Of a stretch of DNA of 64,000 nt, positions 42,701 through 53,700 are shown piece by piece. Each line of letters opens with the position of its first letter. Position 1 is the first letter of the stretch. Under the pieces are notes generated by a model. It saw nothing but the letters and a program-made list of their open reading frames with translations. It had not been told where the DNA came from and searched no databases. The translations under genes were made by a program, and so were the position numbers. Source of the DNA: Globisporangium splendens (lineage: Eukaryota > Oomycota > Peronosporomycetes > Pythiales > Pythiaceae); contig VFIW01000068.1 in the NCBI GenBank assembly GCA_006386115.1, forward strand, positions 207,203 to 271,202. Direction: 5' to 3'.

Positions 42701-43264
42701 TCCTACAGTGCTGTTCTTTGCAAATTTGGGCCACTTGATTTGGTTCCACAAAGATTTCATATTTGGCCCTAAAAGAGACAGAAATTCTCAAATTTGTCCT
42801 TATTTCTGTCTGCAACGGCGCGTCCCTTCACACGTTGAAGTGCGCGAGCCGTCGCCCTCGTATAATGCCAACAGCAGACAGAGGCAATGGGACCCACGCA
42901 TGCGCCAGCGACGCCGCGGACCAAGGAGGCGGTGCTCTTCTCGTCGGACGCGCACGCACCGCTGCCGCTCAAGTACGTCGTGCTGCTGCTGTGCAGCGCT
43001 CTGGCGCTCGGCTCCACGTACTGCTACCACAACCCGTCCGCGCTCAAGAACCAGCTTCAGCAGCACTTCAGCGCCACGCTGCAGAAGGACCAGTATGAAG
43101 TTCTCTTTGTATCCTTTCCCTCGTCGCTTTACATGCGTGTGTTGTACTCGGCACATGCATCCATGTGCATGCTTGATGATGTGTTTCCTATGATCATTAC
43201 GTTATCCTTTCATCATGATTTGCTTTCTCCGATGTCTTCTGTGTGCCATCTTGTCACTCTTTCT

Positions 43265-43537
43265 GTAATGGGGCCTCCCATTACATGGGTTCCCGGGTCA
43301 GGAGAGTGTGGGTTTTCTCCCACATGGGTTTTACCACCTCTTCCGAACCCACCCACGTCGTACAGTTGGAGACACATTAATATGTGTCACTCATGAACAC
43401 TGTACGTAGCCATTTGCATATTAGCCAATAAGACTAAGCCGTTAAGATTTAATCCCATTGGATGATAGTCGGACTGGACATCCGATTATCTACCAATGAG
43501 AGACACCGTAGGTTTCAGTCACTACGATTGCATGTTA
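43265..43537 (+). repeat. Truncated LTR fragment of the chromovirus family
   Basis: Reverse complement of the last about 273 bp of the chromovirus LTR, starting TGTAATGG and breaking off at CATGTTA. At every site where the two full LTRs differ it agrees with the left one. It lies within the first intron region of the MFSD1-like gene. Confidence 0.9.
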
Positions 43538-44843
43538 TCTTTATCTTTATAAGGTGAGGTATATTTAGGTTCATCGTCGCGACCTACAATATCCATTCTC
43601 CTAACTAATCTTCATTACGAATTTCATAAAGGAGTGCAAATGTGTCTATAGCGCGGATTGCACTAGATCACTTCTAAGTGCTAAATAATCTTTGACCAGG
43701 ATGGCATGTTCTCTTGGTCCTATGTGAGGCTGCCTTCTGTTGTCCAATGACCTTGGGTCTTCCGAACATCTCACAAGCCAATGCATGACGTCGTTGTCAA
43801 GATCCTGGGTGAGATTGTTGAAAGCAGCTCTTTGAGTTGGGAAGTGAACCTGCGTTGAGGTTCTGGTGTCCATGGCTAGGTTGGCGGCTGAGTCCGTCAT
43901 CTTGTTGAAGGCACGGTAGTGATGGTACCATCCTCGGATGTCGATGCAATCCGCGAGTCGTCGACTTGTCTGGTATAAACGTGCCAATCGGTGCTGTCGA
44001 GGGGACCGATGCATTCGCTGTTGGGAGATAATGAGTGCACTGTCTCCAATCACGTACAACGGTTCGAAGTGACTGCGTTGGGCTTCTCGGAGTCCGTGTA
44101 TGAGACCCCAGTACTCGGCAAAGTTGTTGGTCGTGTCCTTCCTGCTATACGCCATGCTGGCGGCCCAAATTAAACTGGCTGTGTGCGAGTCCTTATGGAC
44201 ACGCACGATAATGGATCCAGTCCCTCCTGGTCCTGGATTGCCGCGTGATCCACCATCGAAAAACAACAGGTAAACGCCGCGAATATCACTTGGAGTCAAG
44301 GGGATGGCGTCGGTTTGGCTGAGAAAGCAGTCGACATAGACCTTGAGAACTGCTGCAACCGTGTGACCGTCAGAGTCTCCAGCTTGCGCTTCAGCGAGTC
44401 GTGTGAGGTTTCGCATTCCTGCCTCTAATCTGGTCATCATGATCGCCATCTCAGCAGTCGATTCGATTGGATCCGAATCCATGCGTCGCAGATGCGCACA
44501 CCAAATGGCTTGTATGAGCGACGCGCTCATATATCGCCACAGCATGTGTGCGACGGGATAGAGATGATCTTGGAGATGTTCATTGGAGAACTTGTGTCCG
44601 ATAATGTGTCTCTTGATCGTGGTCCATGCATGCCTTGGAGTATCTGGTAGATCCAGACTGAAGATCCAGATTGCGGGGTCGTGACCAGGAGTGATTCCGA
44701 TCTTCGCCCATAGCGCATAAAAGTAGTTCCACACGAGTTTGGCTTTCGGACACTCCCAGAATAGATGTTGAACAGAAGATTGGACAACTTGGGAGCATTC
44801 GGAGATCAGCGATATCAAGCATTTCAGGTTCGCCGATGCGTAG
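43538..44843 (-). mobile_element. LINE 3: 5'-truncated LINE with RNase H
   Basis: A minus-strand frame of 390 codons (44818-43646) with a zf-RVT end (SSVQHLFWECPKAKLVWNYF) and a complete RNase H domain (FFDGGSRGNPGPGGTGS, NNFAEYWGL, IGDSALI). The 3' end carries a short tail of ATAAAG-type repeats that abuts the LTR fragment. Encoded RNase H separates it from LINE 1 and LINE 2, which lack it. Its 3' end is shared with the SINE at 45739. Confidence 0.8.
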
Positions 44844-45641
44844 CAAAGTTGCTGTCTACTACTGCCGACATTTGTGGCATTTTTGGGATTGACTGTGTGT
44901 ATGCTTTACGTGCTTTGCGCTGCTTCCATTCGTGACAGCATGGTGTTTTGGATGATTCTAGCCGCAAGTGTTTCAGTCTGGGGATCCGTCGTGCCGTTCC
45001 AGACCGTTGCTGGGAACATTCTCTTGGAGCGCGACTTTTTCCGGTATCCACCGCCCACATGTCGACGATGTGGAGAGGGCAATTACGCGAGTTACACCGA
45101 TTGCCATGAGATTGTGCCTTCGTGTCCGGCGTTCCCACCGTGCGCGTGGCCGCTCCCGAACCTCTCAGTGTCGTGCAAGATCACGCGGGCAATCGATCAG
45201 CTCTACTGCAATACGGATCCGCTGTTCATTGCAGATAGCGAGATTAATTGCGACAACCCGATCTGGAGAAATGATCCGAAAACGCAATTGTTTTGCGAGA
45301 AAAAGGTTATCGCCGAGAGAAGTGCGTCTCGTGTGATGAGCCTCCCATCACTCATCTCACTGCTTGCTTTATCGCTTCGATCAAATGGATGGTCGAGTGT
45401 TAAATCCGCCGACGCCACGGATACTCACAAAAGCGCAAGCAGTAGCCCGATCATTTGATGAAAGCAACTACTTGCTGGATTTCCATGATTATCGTGAGCC
45501 CAAGAAGGCGACACGGACCAAGTCCGCTCGCGGGAAAAAATCCTAGAGAAGAGAAACAAATTACAGAAAAATCGCGTCATACGATTGAGCTTTCAGGGGT
45601 TTCGAGGTCACAGAGATCGTATGAACCAACTCGAGATTTCC

Positions 45642-46913
45642 CTATTTGCGCTTTACATTGCACTTGCATTCTTCGCTCTCTGCATGATCTCCAGGTCTCA
45701 ATTCTGCCGATCGATCTCGGTGCAGATTCAGCAGTCGGTGGCGCGGTTCTAGTGGGGTAAGCTTCTGACCTCTACGCTGTTGATTGCGGGTTCGAGTCCC
45801 GTTCGGAGCGGGATTTTCAACAAGCGGAAATTCGAAGTTCTTCGGGCCCAATCAGGGGTAGCGGTGGGACCCCATGGGGGGCAATAAGACCCAGCCCTGT
45901 AATTCCTACTCATCAATAATATTCGGCTATTGTAGGTCACAACGATGAACCTAAATATACCTCACTTTCAAAATCAAAATCAAAAATCGGTGCAGATTCA
46001 GCAGTCGGATCTGAGATGCAATGCCGCTGCTGTCGCTCGAGGATTCGTCATTGTGGTGGGGTTGCAGAGGTTGAGGAAAGAGTTGCGCCATCAGAGTAGT
46101 GTGGACAGTGTCCCCCTCGTAGCACTGGTAGCTTCCAAGTTGCGGCTGATACAGATTCATCTGGGACGCAAGCTGAAATTGTTGCTGTTGCTGATGCGCT
46201 GCTGCATGGCTGCTGTTTGATTGACTCGGTGCAGAGTTGCTGCGATTCTTGCTTGCCATCCATTCTTGCACGCTGAAGCGCTGGGCTTTGTCATGGGAAA
46301 CACCTGACGCGAGGAACTCGGGGTCGCCGTCGAGTTCCGTTGCCCCCGTCGTGTGGTGCTGGGAACTGCTTGGGAAAGAAGCTCGAGAGGTCGGATCTGC
46401 TACTTGACGCTGCGTAAATGGCAATGATCCAGATGCAAAACCGGAGACTTGTGGGGTCGAAATCGAGCTCATCAGCATTGACAAATGGGGTTGTTGCTGC
46501 GAAGATGATTGAGACGGGAATGGAGCGACTGCTGAGGGTGCAGTAAATGCGAATGAGGAGAACGGCTGTGGCTGCTGCGTAAACGCTGAGATATGTTCTG
46601 GCACAGTAGATGCACGAGTTCCTTGGGCAGTTGGGTAAAACGCTGCTGTGGTTGAAGCAAACAATGGAGCCTCGGGTGCAGCGCTGAGCATCGCTGAAGG
46701 TGTCGTGGTCGCTGCAAGAGATGGCGCAACAGCTACATGAGCCCTGAGACCGCAGACGAGTGCGGCGACGCTGGAGCCTCCATGGCGTCTCGTTTGGTCA
46801 CTTGAGCTCTTTGCGCTTACTTCACCTCCCACCGCACCTCCAGGCTGTACAGACGCTTTAGAGAGGCCTCTCGTCCGACGCGACTGAACAACAGCGAGTT
46901 CGCGAATTCTCAC
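45642..46913 (-). pseudogene. Gln/Ser-rich reading frame disrupted by the SINE
   Basis: A minus-strand frame rich in Gln, Ser and Ala (for example HAAAHQQQQQFQLASQ). It has no recognised domain and no ATG at its left-most start (46913 is GTG). The SINE sits near its 3' end. With the SINE the frame now stops at 45951 after 14 SINE-derived codons. Before insertion it would have run on to the TAG at 45642 with a charged Cys/Lys tail. A missing upstream exon is likely. It could be a transcription-factor-like low-complexity protein, but nothing proves that. Confidence 0.4.
45739..45986 (+). mobile_element. tRNA-derived SINE with 22-bp target duplication
   Basis: 248 bp. The head has Pol III box-like sequences (TTCTAGTGGGGTAAGC and a perfect B box GGTTCGAGTCC). 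The body is unique. The last about 45 bases before an AAAATC repeat tail match the 3' end of LINE 3. A perfect 22-bp direct repeat flanks it (45717-45738 and 45987-46008). Confidence 0.85.
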
Positions 46914-46991
46914 GCCGCGAGCGCGAGGTGCCTGCGTGGTGAGCAGCAGAACGACGGCGCACGAGGTGCTATTTTCGCCGCGATGCTTCCC

Positions 46992-47276
46992 CTAAGAAAC
47001 CGTTTCGCGAACGAACTGCGGTATTTCTGACAGCGATAACATCGCGTCAAGACGTTCGCGCAAGTATCGCACTTGTGGGATGCATGCAGAAAGAGCTCTT
47101 CGCGCAGCAACCCATTCGCCAGCAAGCTTCTTCCATCGTACATATCCATCTGGTGCCAATGCTTGTTGATGTTGAAAATCCAATCGAGCCGAGCCATACT
47201 TGAAAGCAAATTGCCACTTTGGTATCAAGTCCGTTTTATGGTATCTCCAAGTCGAATCGAGCTGTCCTAATCGCAA
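46992..47276 (-). other. Possible helicase-associated-domain-like coding fragment
   Basis: A 94-codon minus frame with evenly spaced Trp and aromatic residues (DLIPKWQFAFKYGSARLDF, LAGEWVAARRALS). It loosely recalls the helicase-associated repeats common in oomycete gene families. A diverged copy of its start region recurs near 47500-47560. It may be an exon upstream of the Gln/Ser-rich frame or a gene relic. Confidence 0.3.
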
Positions 47277-47829
47277 TCAGAACACATAAAAACAGGTACC
47301 AGAGCCACAAAAAACACCTGGCTATTATTGTAGCTGTGACAGTTGCCGCGAATTACTTGCGTGCGTACTGATTGCACGCAAGGACGAGGGCCCTTCACTA
47401 GCACATCATACAAGATCGTGCTCATGCTGCATGTGTGCAGCATGCACCGTTGCGGATAATATGAGCAACGAGTGAAGCCAATCCAAGCCAACAACAAAAG
47501 CGTTCCGCCACTTTAGTATCAAGTTCGTTTTTTGGCGAACCATCCCTCAAGCCGAGCCGATCCCGCTGACGTAATCAGCATGCAACAAACCACCTGATTG
47601 TGCATGCAGCTGAGTTTCGGAACCCATTATCGTGAACAAACACCCGCGGATTTTGGGTCTTTTCTTCTGGGTGGTCGCGAATGGTGAGTGAAGTGTCGCG
47701 GCTGCCACAGACGTATCCAACACTGCGTGTGTGGAGCTCTTCAGACGCGAAAAGGACGACCAGAAGCAAAGAAACACGCGATCGAGTGCGTGCCGTCCAT
47801 CCATACAAACGCACATACAAACTGTGACA
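47277..47829. other. Intergenic, with a diverged duplicate near 47500
   Basis: No gene seen. Bases 47505-47560 repeat the pattern at 47211-47262 (GCCACTTTxGTATCAAGTxC), suggesting an old local duplication. Confidence 0.4.
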
Positions 47830-49468
47830 ATGGCTGGAGGAGGCGCCAGTGCGGCGCTGCTCGTGGTTACGGGTCTGCTCAGCGTCGGGCTCGCGGCCGT
47901 CGGCTACTACTACTTGCAGGCGGGTGCGACTGGCGGCGGCAATGCTCAGGATGCGTCGTCGAAGAAGAACCAGGAGAGCTGTCCTGGCGCGATGGTGCTA
48001 AGCGAAGAGGAGAAGAAGAAGTATGGCGGCAAGTGTCCTGTAACGCAGGTGCTCGGACTCGGTGGAGGTGCAAGCGCAAACAAGTCTCCACCGAGTTCGC
48101 CTGCGAAGGCGAAGGCACCGGCAGTGGAGAGCCCGAAGCAGCCCGTCGCAAGCCCAAAGAAGGCTGTTGCTGCTCCTGTGAAGACACCGCCAGCGTCGCC
48201 GAAGATTGAATCGCAAGCAAGTACGCCTGTTGTTGCGTCGCCAAAGAAGGTGGCGAGCTCGATGAAAGTGGTAGAGAGCGCGAAGCAAGGGGAGAGTCCA
48301 AAGAAGGAAGTCGTGTCGGCAGCGAGTGCAGAAATTCAAAGCCCAAAGAAACCTGAAGCGGCGAAGAAGATCGATAGCCCGAAGAAAGTGGAGGATGTGA
48401 ACCCGAAGAAGGTCGAGAGCCCAAAGAAAGCTGCTGCTCCAGCTGTGTCGAGCGACGCAGAGAAGAGTCCAGCGGAAGCTACTGCTGAGAAAAGCCGAAA
48501 GGAGATCGAGTCGCCAAATTCGCCAAATACTGGTCTTGTTGCGTATGTCATTCTCCTTTTTCCCTTTCCCCTGTGCCTCAAGTAGACCTAGTCTCTTTCT
48601 CCTCCGAACACTCTGCGCGCCTCCTTCACCACAAAACCGTAATTCTCTGTTGTGCCAAGTAGTCTTGATGACCGACACCTCTTCTGTTCTTGGCGGGGCG
48701 GGCGGTGACAAGAGTCGCTCGTTTCGTTCTTTCTTTCCAGCTCGCGCTTTCCTCTTCTCCACCCACGCCCCGTTTCGTTCGGTGTACCTCACGATCCACT
48801 GTCTCTTGGAGCTTTGTCTCGGTACGTCTGCCCAAACGCGTTCGTTGTCTCGTCTTCGGACTCTGCAAGACGAGTACGTTCAAGTGGAGTTGACTGCATC
48901 GACGGAAAACCTTCGTGAAATCCCGCTCGTCAAAGAGGTCGTCCCTGTTGCGAATGACGAGGAGGAAGAAAAACCCCCCGTCGTTCCTGCCAGCCGTGTG
49001 AAGAGTCCATCCAAGCCACTATCGCGAAAGAACTCGAGCGCATCGAACAAATCTGCAAGCGATAAGAACGTCACTGCCACGCCACCAGCTTCACCAGCTA
49101 AGACTGTCGCTAAAGCAGCGTCGCCACCAGCGTCACCAGTGAAGACTGTCGCTCTAGTAGCGTCACCACCGCCATCGCCAGAAAAGAGTGCTGCGAAGAC
49201 TGCGTCGCCACCAGCGTCACCAGTGAAGACCGAAGCAAAGAGTGCATCACCACCATCATCGCCAGCGAAGAGTGACACAGTCGAATCCCCAAAAGAAGGT
49301 GAGAGCTCTACGCCTCCATCCAGTCCAAAACCATCCTCTGCGCAAGAAGGAGCTGACGACAATGCGGCTTCACCTCAGAAAGATGCGCCATCGTCCCCCA
49401 AGGACGACGCGCACGCCGGAAAGAAGTCGAAGAGCAAGAAGAAGAAAGGAGGCAAGAAGCGTCGTTAA
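47830..49468 (+). CDS. Membrane-anchored SPKK/Ser/Pro/Lys-rich protein
   Basis: Two exons, about 47830-48532 and 48870-49468, give about 433 aa. The N-terminus has one hydrophobic segment (ALLVVTGLLSVGLAAVGYYY, about residues 9-28), a likely signal anchor. Then come ESCPGAMVLSEEEKKKYGGK and a long tract of SPKK and SPAK repeats, ending in a lysine-rich tail (KKSKSKKKKGGKKRR). Such tails on an ER-type anchor recall ribosome- or microtubule-binding p180-like proteins, but no homology is claimed. The splice uses donor GTCTTG at 48533, chosen because the more canonical GTATGT at 48543 gives the wrong phase. The 337-bp intron is the longest proposed in this window. Confidence 0.6.
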
Positions 49469-49736
49469 CCTTCGTATAGTCTAGAGAAGAAGAAGCGTCC
49501 TGACAAGGCAAACGCATTCTCAAGGAAGTTGAATAGTCAGATTATAAAGCAAGAATCCATGCATATTGAAAAACAAAACCAGAGCAGAAGAAAGGTTAAA
49601 AGTCGGCAGAGTGAGACGTAATGGCTTGCGCTCCAAGTTATTGATGTTTTTGATCTCACTCCCGTCATTTCAACATGCTTATTTCGTGCTCGTATTTCTT
49701 GTGGGAAGATTAATACATTGATAGGAGATGCTATGC

Positions 49737-50401
49737 TCATACAAACAGCGTCTTGGAGCTTTGCAGCAGCAGAAACTCGCGCACAGCTATATCGTCCGTG
49801 ACGCCCGGGATAACGAGCAAGTCGTGCAGGAATTTCTCCAGTTGCGTCTTGCGGACCGACAAAAAATCGGGGTTCAGATCCCGACAGCAGAATGTTTTCG
49901 GAGGCTACAATCACATTGGGGAACGTTGCTCATCGTCAGGAAAACGCTATGTGCGTGTCATAAAATGCAACGTGGCATTCCGTTTCTCACCAGATTGGGG
50001 ATGCGGTCTCCACCTTTATAGCGAACACTATATCACAAAAGCATAACGCAGTAAATATTCACGTCAACACAGTGTATCATCTCTCTCCCTCGTGAACAAT
50101 TGGACTCTGCCGTACTTCCATCTCAGCCGGTCGAATTCGCTGAATCTCCGCAGCAGCGTCCAATTTCGCTTGCCGTTTTGCACCTGCAGCTCGTACTGCG
50201 CAAACGCGCTCTCGTGGAGTTTGTATCCAATGATCGCGACCGTGAAGTAGTCCGATCCTGGAGTTCACGCAGCATAATAAAAGAAGAACAGCGACAGCAG
50301 CAATAACAGTATGAGCACCGTTATTGCGGAAGAAGCAGCAGTGCGTGGCACTTACCATATCGCGTCGACCACACCTTCTCTGGGAGGTACACGAGTGCCA
50401 T
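49737..50401 (-). CDS. Small PX-domain protein, four exons
   Basis: Exons 50401-50356, 50257-50116, 50027-49991 and 49904-49737 splice in frame to about 130 aa starting MALVYLPEKVWSTRYGSDYF. The whole protein is one PX domain: YELQVQNGKRNWTLLRRFSE (RRFSEF is the signature with the lipid-binding Arg), GGDRIPNLPPKTF (the proline loop) and the C-terminal helices (LEKFLHDLLVIPGV, AVREFLLLQSSK). PX domains bind phosphoinositides, usually PI3P, and recruit proteins to endosomes. Every exon is short, yet all phases agree and the PX pattern is complete. It is divergent from the myosin gene. Confidence 0.85.
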
Positions 50402-50787
50402 GATGGCTTGTCTTGCAGTTGCGTGCGCGTTCGCTCGTCGCAGACGAAAAATGGTCACGCGAGCTCATTTCTGAGTCGCGCGATCTTTGTTCTGTGGCAT
50501 CATTTCCAGCCAATCATCATCTCCAACGGTCCAGAAAAACCAGCTCTCGGGAAGTCGGTTGGACTAATACGGTTATATTTTCAACCAATGGAAGGTCGTC
50601 ACTCTGTAGCCTGTTCGCGGTTTGTTCTCTGAGAAAGCAGGAGTGAATGCGGCAACATGTTGGACCTAGTCGCAGGAACTTTTGCCTCGAGCGCCAGACA
50701 GGAGACAGCCCGCCGCGGATGCGCGCGAAGGGAAGACATTCAGGAGAACTCTACTACCAAGAGAGCTATTGCATACAGGACAGGAGC
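50402..50787. promoter_or_regulatory. Intergenic region between divergent PX and myosin genes
   Basis: About 390 bp, or 245 bp if the myosin starts at the upstream ATG 50647. It must hold both promoters; no element stands out. Confidence 0.4.
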
Positions 50788-53700
50788 ATGCAGGTGTACG
50801 TGCGTCTGCGCGACGCGTCGGACGAGTACGAGTGGCAGCGCGGCGAGGTGTTGCGCCGCATCAATGACAGCACCACCAGCAACAATAATGGGGAGCAGCG
50901 CGTGGTCGTGAGGCTGAAGGACGGTCGGCTCGTGGAGGTGAACGAAGAGCAGGACGTACTCATCGCGAACGAGATCCCCGTAGGCATGAACTCGCTCGCC
51001 GACGTCGAGAACCTCGACGCGCTCACGCACTTGCACGAAGCGTCGTTCGTCGACTACCTCAAGCATCGATACGAAGTGGACCAGGTGTACTGCAAGTCCG
51101 GCGCTGTGCTCATCGCCGTGAACCCGTTCAAGGAGGTTGTGGGATTGTATGATATGAACGCCTACCGTGCGCGGATAGGAGGGGTATCGATCCAACCGTC
51201 ACGTGAAGAAGAAGAAGAAGTCACGTCGCGTCCTGCAGGTCCGAGTAGCTCGTCGTCGTCGTCGGTGCTCCCGCCGCATGTCTTTTCCATCGCGGAAAGT
51301 GCGTACAGGTCATTGCGGCAAGGACGGAAACTGAGGTCCAAAGACGCGAAGCGAGACCAAACGATCCTTGTAAGTGGCGAGAGTGGCGCTGGAAAAACCG
51401 AGACGACCAAGTTTGTCATGAACTATTTAGCAGAATGCAGCGGAGAAGTGGCTGAGGGGTCAGATGAGTGTTCACACAAGGGAGAAGGCATGAGCGGAAG
51501 TCAGTTGATGAGCGCAAACCCGATCCTCGAGTCCTTCGGAAACGCTCGGACGCTGCGGAATGACAACAGTAGTCGCTTCGGAAAGTTCGTGCGGATGTAC
51601 TTTGATTCGGTGAACAAGGACGCTGGTGACGACGCGTTGGTGATGATCGGGACGTCCGTGGAAACATACCTGCTGGAAAAGGTGCGCGTGATTCACCAGA
51701 CCCAGGGAGAGCGGAATTATCACATTTTCTACGAACTGCTGGCGGGCGCCGACGACGAGCTCAAAGCGAAGCTGCACCTGACAGGATTCAAGGCCAAAGA
51801 TTTCCAGTACGTGAAGGGAGGCAATTGCTTTCAGAGGAACGATGGGGTTCAAGATGGGAAGCAATTTCAGCGTGTGCTGGAGTCGATGAACACTCTCGGG
51901 TTCACGAGCGCAGAACAGGACAACCTTTGGAAAACGTTGAGCGCATTGCTGCATCTTGGAAACATTGCCTTTCTCCCATCTACAGACGAGGATGATGAAG
52001 CCAATTCCAGCTCACCAGCGCCATGTCGAATCTCTCCGAAGTCTCCGTCTTCGCTTCCAGCAGAGAAGCATTTAGAAGTCGTTGCAGACTTGCTCGGCGT
52101 TGAGCATGATCAATTTCGATCGGCGCTGACAACAAGGAAGATCAACATTAGTGGTGAGTGCTTTCATGTGAATCTCAGTCAAGCGCAATGCGGTGATGCA
52201 AGAGACGCGATGGCGCGCTCTCTGTACGGCTTCCTGTTCCAGTTTTTAGTGAACAAGATCAATGTGCATTCACCCCAGCAGCAGAAGTCTCCGTTCCAGT
52301 CGACAAGCTTTTCTGACGATGACGATGCGAGTTCCCTGTTGTGCATTGCTGTGCTCGATATTTTCGGGTTTGAGGAGTTTGATGTGAACTTGTTTGAGCA
52401 ATTTTGTATCAATTATGCAAACGAGAAGCTCCAGTACCAGTTCATTCAAGACATCTTGCTCACGGAACAACAAGCGCATATCCAGGAAGGGATCAAGTGG
52501 AACGCTGTGGATTATCAAGACAACTCGATGTGTCTTGAGATGCTTGAGCAACGACCGAACGGCATTTTCTCGCTATTGGATGAAGAATGCATCATTCCGA
52601 AAGGCAGCGACCCTGGTTTTGCACGGAAGATGTACTTGCAATTACAAAGCAATAGTTACTTCAGTGCTTCCCGGAAGGATCAAGCGGACTTTTCATTCAA
52701 CATTCATCATTACGCTGGCGAAGTGCGATACGATGTCCGTGGATTTTGCGAAAAGAACAAAGACCAACCCAATGCAGAGCTGTTCAGTTTGCTGAATGAT
52801 TCTCGCGATGAGCATCTCTCCGAATTGTTTCGCGTGTTCATGGAGAATGAATCACAGCGGATGCAACAACAGCAGGGACCAAAACTGCGGCGCCGATCAT
52901 CTGTGATTGGTGCTATAGGCATCGCGTCTCAATTCAAGCAGCAACTAGCGGGGTTGATAGAGGTTGTGCAACAGACGCAGACTCATTATATTCGTTGTAT
53001 CAAGCCCAACGATGTAAGCGCCAAGAATCGATTTGATCTTGCGAAGGTTGCAAGCCAGCTGAGGTATGGTGGTGTGCTGAAAGCTGTAGAGATCATGCGC
53101 CAATCCTTCCCAGTGCGGATGCCTCATGGAGAATTTGTTAAGCAGTACAAGATTCTGGTACCGCGCTTGAAAGTTTACGATGACAACGTTGCCGAGCTAG
53201 TAAAGATGTTGAAGGTGAATCAAGTCGAGGTCGGCAAAACGCGGGTGTTTTTGAGACAACCTGCATTCGACGAACTTGAGCAGCGTCGTGACCGACTGCG
53301 AGTGAGTTGTGTGATCATAATTCAGAGCAACTGGAAAAGGATGATCCAGCGCCAACGATATGTGAGACAACTGACGGTGCTCTGGAGCGTTCAAAAGCGG
53401 TGGAAGGCTATTTTCGAGCTCAAGAAGTTAAAGCTTCGTCGTGATAATGCAGTTCAGGTACTGCAGAAAGCTTGTCGCTGTTGGATCGCGCGACTTCGGT
53501 TTGTGCGTCACGAGGCTGCGACGATTATCCAACGAGTTGCTCGTACATGGTCTCAAAATCTGACTGCTGAAAGGCGCATGGACAGAAGTATCGCAAACAC
53601 TCCCGTTGAGCAAGCTGTGGGTAAGAAGCTGACTCCCTTAGCTATGCCTAAAGCTATCAGCGTCGAACCAGTGGAACGATACTCAAGTGCTGCTACCTAC

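Larger units (their letters stand above)
40216..42705 (+). mobile_element. LINE 2: truncated relative of LINE 1 at a tRNA-Leu
   Basis: It starts three bases beyond the tRNA-Leu 5' end (after GACGA) with a run of nine G, and holds a tandem-repeat leader and ORF1. It stops close to the ORF1 end, so ORF2 is lost. ORF1 is clearly homologous to that of LINE 1 but differs at many positions, so it is a separate family of the same lineage. The right breakpoint near 42705 is estimated from where similarity to LINE 1 ORF1 ends. Confidence 0.75.
42887..45546 (+). pseudogene. MFSD1-like transporter gene broken by retroelements
   Basis: The first exon (42887-43108) encodes 74 residues ending in a first transmembrane helix (LKYVVLLLCSALALGSTYCY) and the PSALKNQLQ pattern seen in MFSD1-type major facilitators. 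A donor follows at 43109. Coding resumes at about 44844 with later helices (FLGLTVCMLYVLCAAS, MILAASVSVWGSVVPFQTVA), a Cys-rich luminal loop and RVMSLPSLIS. Then the frame is lost near 45370 and a lysine-rich tail ends at 45546. The helices between are missing. An LTR fragment and a LINE fragment occupy the gap. The gene can no longer make a full 12-helix carrier. Confidence 0.65.

Noticed and set aside
48336..49362. Minus-strand frames opposite the SPKK-rich protein
   Set aside because: They are the reverse reading of repetitive SPKK codons and are not independent genes.
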